From assembly GCA_039927975.1 (NCBI GenBank), contig JBDSTZ010000408.1, forward strand, positions 1-5,863: a stretch of 5,863 bases of DNA, read 5' to 3'. Both the position numbers and the translations under genes were made by a program. The stretch is from JBDSTZ01 sp039927975 (GTDB taxonomy: Bacteria > Pseudomonadota > Gammaproteobacteria > Burkholderiales > Burkholderiaceae_D). The notes under the pieces are model-generated. The model was not told the origin of the DNA, ran no database searches, and worked only from the letters and a program-made list of their open reading frames with translations. This document shows positions 5,293 through 5,863 of the stretch, one piece after another. Position 1 is the first letter of the stretch. Every line of letters begins with the position of its first letter.

Positions 5293-5863
5293 CTAGCTGG
5301 AAGCGGGCGGACTGTCGGCTGGCGGCTTTGCCGGCGCCGGCTCGGCGCCTTCGTCGGCCTGCGGTTTCTGGGCCGGACCCGGCGTGCTGACAACGCCCAC
5401 CTGGAAGGTTCGCGGGGTCTGTTCGTTATACGGCGTCAAGGAGTCGATGGCCCGCTCGACTGCGGCATCGAAGCGCATATCGCCCGAGCCTTTTTCCAGC
5501 TTGGTCGTTTTCACCAGCCCGGAAGCGTCGAGCTCGACGAGGAAGCGGGCCGACAGCGGCCCGGCCGGCGTGTGTTCGTCCCGGTTGAACAGGATGGCGG
5601 CGAACAGCCGGTTCATCTGGAATTTACTCAAACGTCCCACCGCCGGCGGCGGCGGCGCCGGTGCCGGCGCTTTCGCCGCGGCTTGGGACATCTGCGCCGT
5701 TACGTGTGCGACTATCGCGTCGTCCGGGTTGGGGGAAATCCAAGACGGTCTGCGTTGTGCCGATGGGTCCAGCGGATTCGGTTGCGTGATCGGCGGCGGC
5801 GTATAGTCCGGCAGCGGATGGCTCGGTGGTGGATTCGGCGCCGTGGCGACCTGCGAGGCGCAG
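5293..5863 (-). CDS. Pro-rich protein with TonB/TolA-like C-terminal domain, N-terminus outside window
   Basis: 189 residues plus the stop are visible, and the frame is open to the right edge. Counting from the first complete codon, residues 1-75 are Pro/Ala-rich and likely extended, resembling a periplasm-spanning segment. Residues about 76-158 resemble the TonB/TolA C-terminal fold: SARFLVELDASGLVKTTKLE, then KGSGDMRFDAAVERAIDSL, the typical strand-turn-strand, SGD and helix pattern. Residues 160-189 are a second Pro/Ala/Glu tail ending PPASS. Proteins of this type carry inner-membrane energy to outer-membrane transporters, but many TonB-like proteins have other roles. The anchor is not visible. 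The first complete codon is Cys followed by Ala-Ser, which would suit a lipoprotein cleavage site, but the preceding residues are outside the window. The Met at 5691 is internal to conserved-looking coding sequence and has no good ribosome binding site, so it is not taken as the start. Confidence 0.75.
   Translation of the reverse strand, partial: CASQVATAPNPPPSHPLPDYTPPPITQPNPLDPSAQRRPSWISPNPDDAIVAHVTAQMSQAAAKAPAPAPPPPAVGRLSKFQMNRLFAAILFNRDEHTPAGPLSARFLVELDASGLVKTTKLEKGSGDMRFDAAVERAIDSLTPYNEQTPRTFQVGVVSTPGPAQKPQADEGAEPAPAKPPADSPPASS

Noticed and set aside
5384..5806. 140-codon plus-strand frame opposite the TonB-like gene
   Set aside because: It has no ribosome binding site, and the minus strand shows a recognisable TonB/TolA-like pattern with Pro-rich flanks.

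Overview
The window is GC-rich and carries the pyruvate dehydrogenase complex (PDH) operon of what is most likely a betaproteobacterium. Two features point to Burkholderiales, probably an Oxalobacteraceae/Massilia-like genome. The first is a homodimeric-type E1 (AceE). The second is an E3 (LpdA) fused to an N-terminal lipoyl domain, an arrangement known from Ralstonia and Neisseria. The placement below class level is inference; no taxonomic marker gene is present.

Positions 1-4794, plus strand: the operon reads aceE (E1p, 5' end off the left edge), a 66-nt gap, aceF (E2p, 446 aa), a 13-nt gap, then lpdA (E3, 599 aa). Catalytic motifs are intact in all three: the E1 inner-loop His and HEDGHSH, the E2 DHRVIDG, and the E3 CLNVGC disulfide with HPHPTLGE. 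Together they convert pyruvate, CoA and NAD+ to acetyl-CoA, CO2 and NADH. E2 has only one lipoyl domain, and E3 carries a second, nearly identical copy (67 of 77 residues, 198 of 231 bases). Each active complex therefore bears lipoyl arms on two different subunits.

Positions 4797-4880: a perfect 22-bp palindrome is followed by a strong intrinsic terminator. The terminator stem is flanked by an A-run on one side and a T-run on the other, so it can serve both the PDH operon and the convergent minus-strand genes.

Positions 4881-5863, minus strand (reading right to left): the C-terminal part of a Pro-rich protein with a TonB/TolA-like C-terminal domain runs off the right edge. It is followed by an 80-nt structured gap, a 16-codon mini-ORF with a strong ribosome binding site, and an ATGA-overlapping 61-aa gene of unknown function. 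The 61-aa gene has a hairpin-rich 3' UTR ending in the shared terminator. The mini-ORF and small gene are the least explained part of the window. No mobile elements, CRISPR, tRNA or rRNA genes were seen. The PDH part is ordinary core metabolism; I found no convincing large undescribed system.
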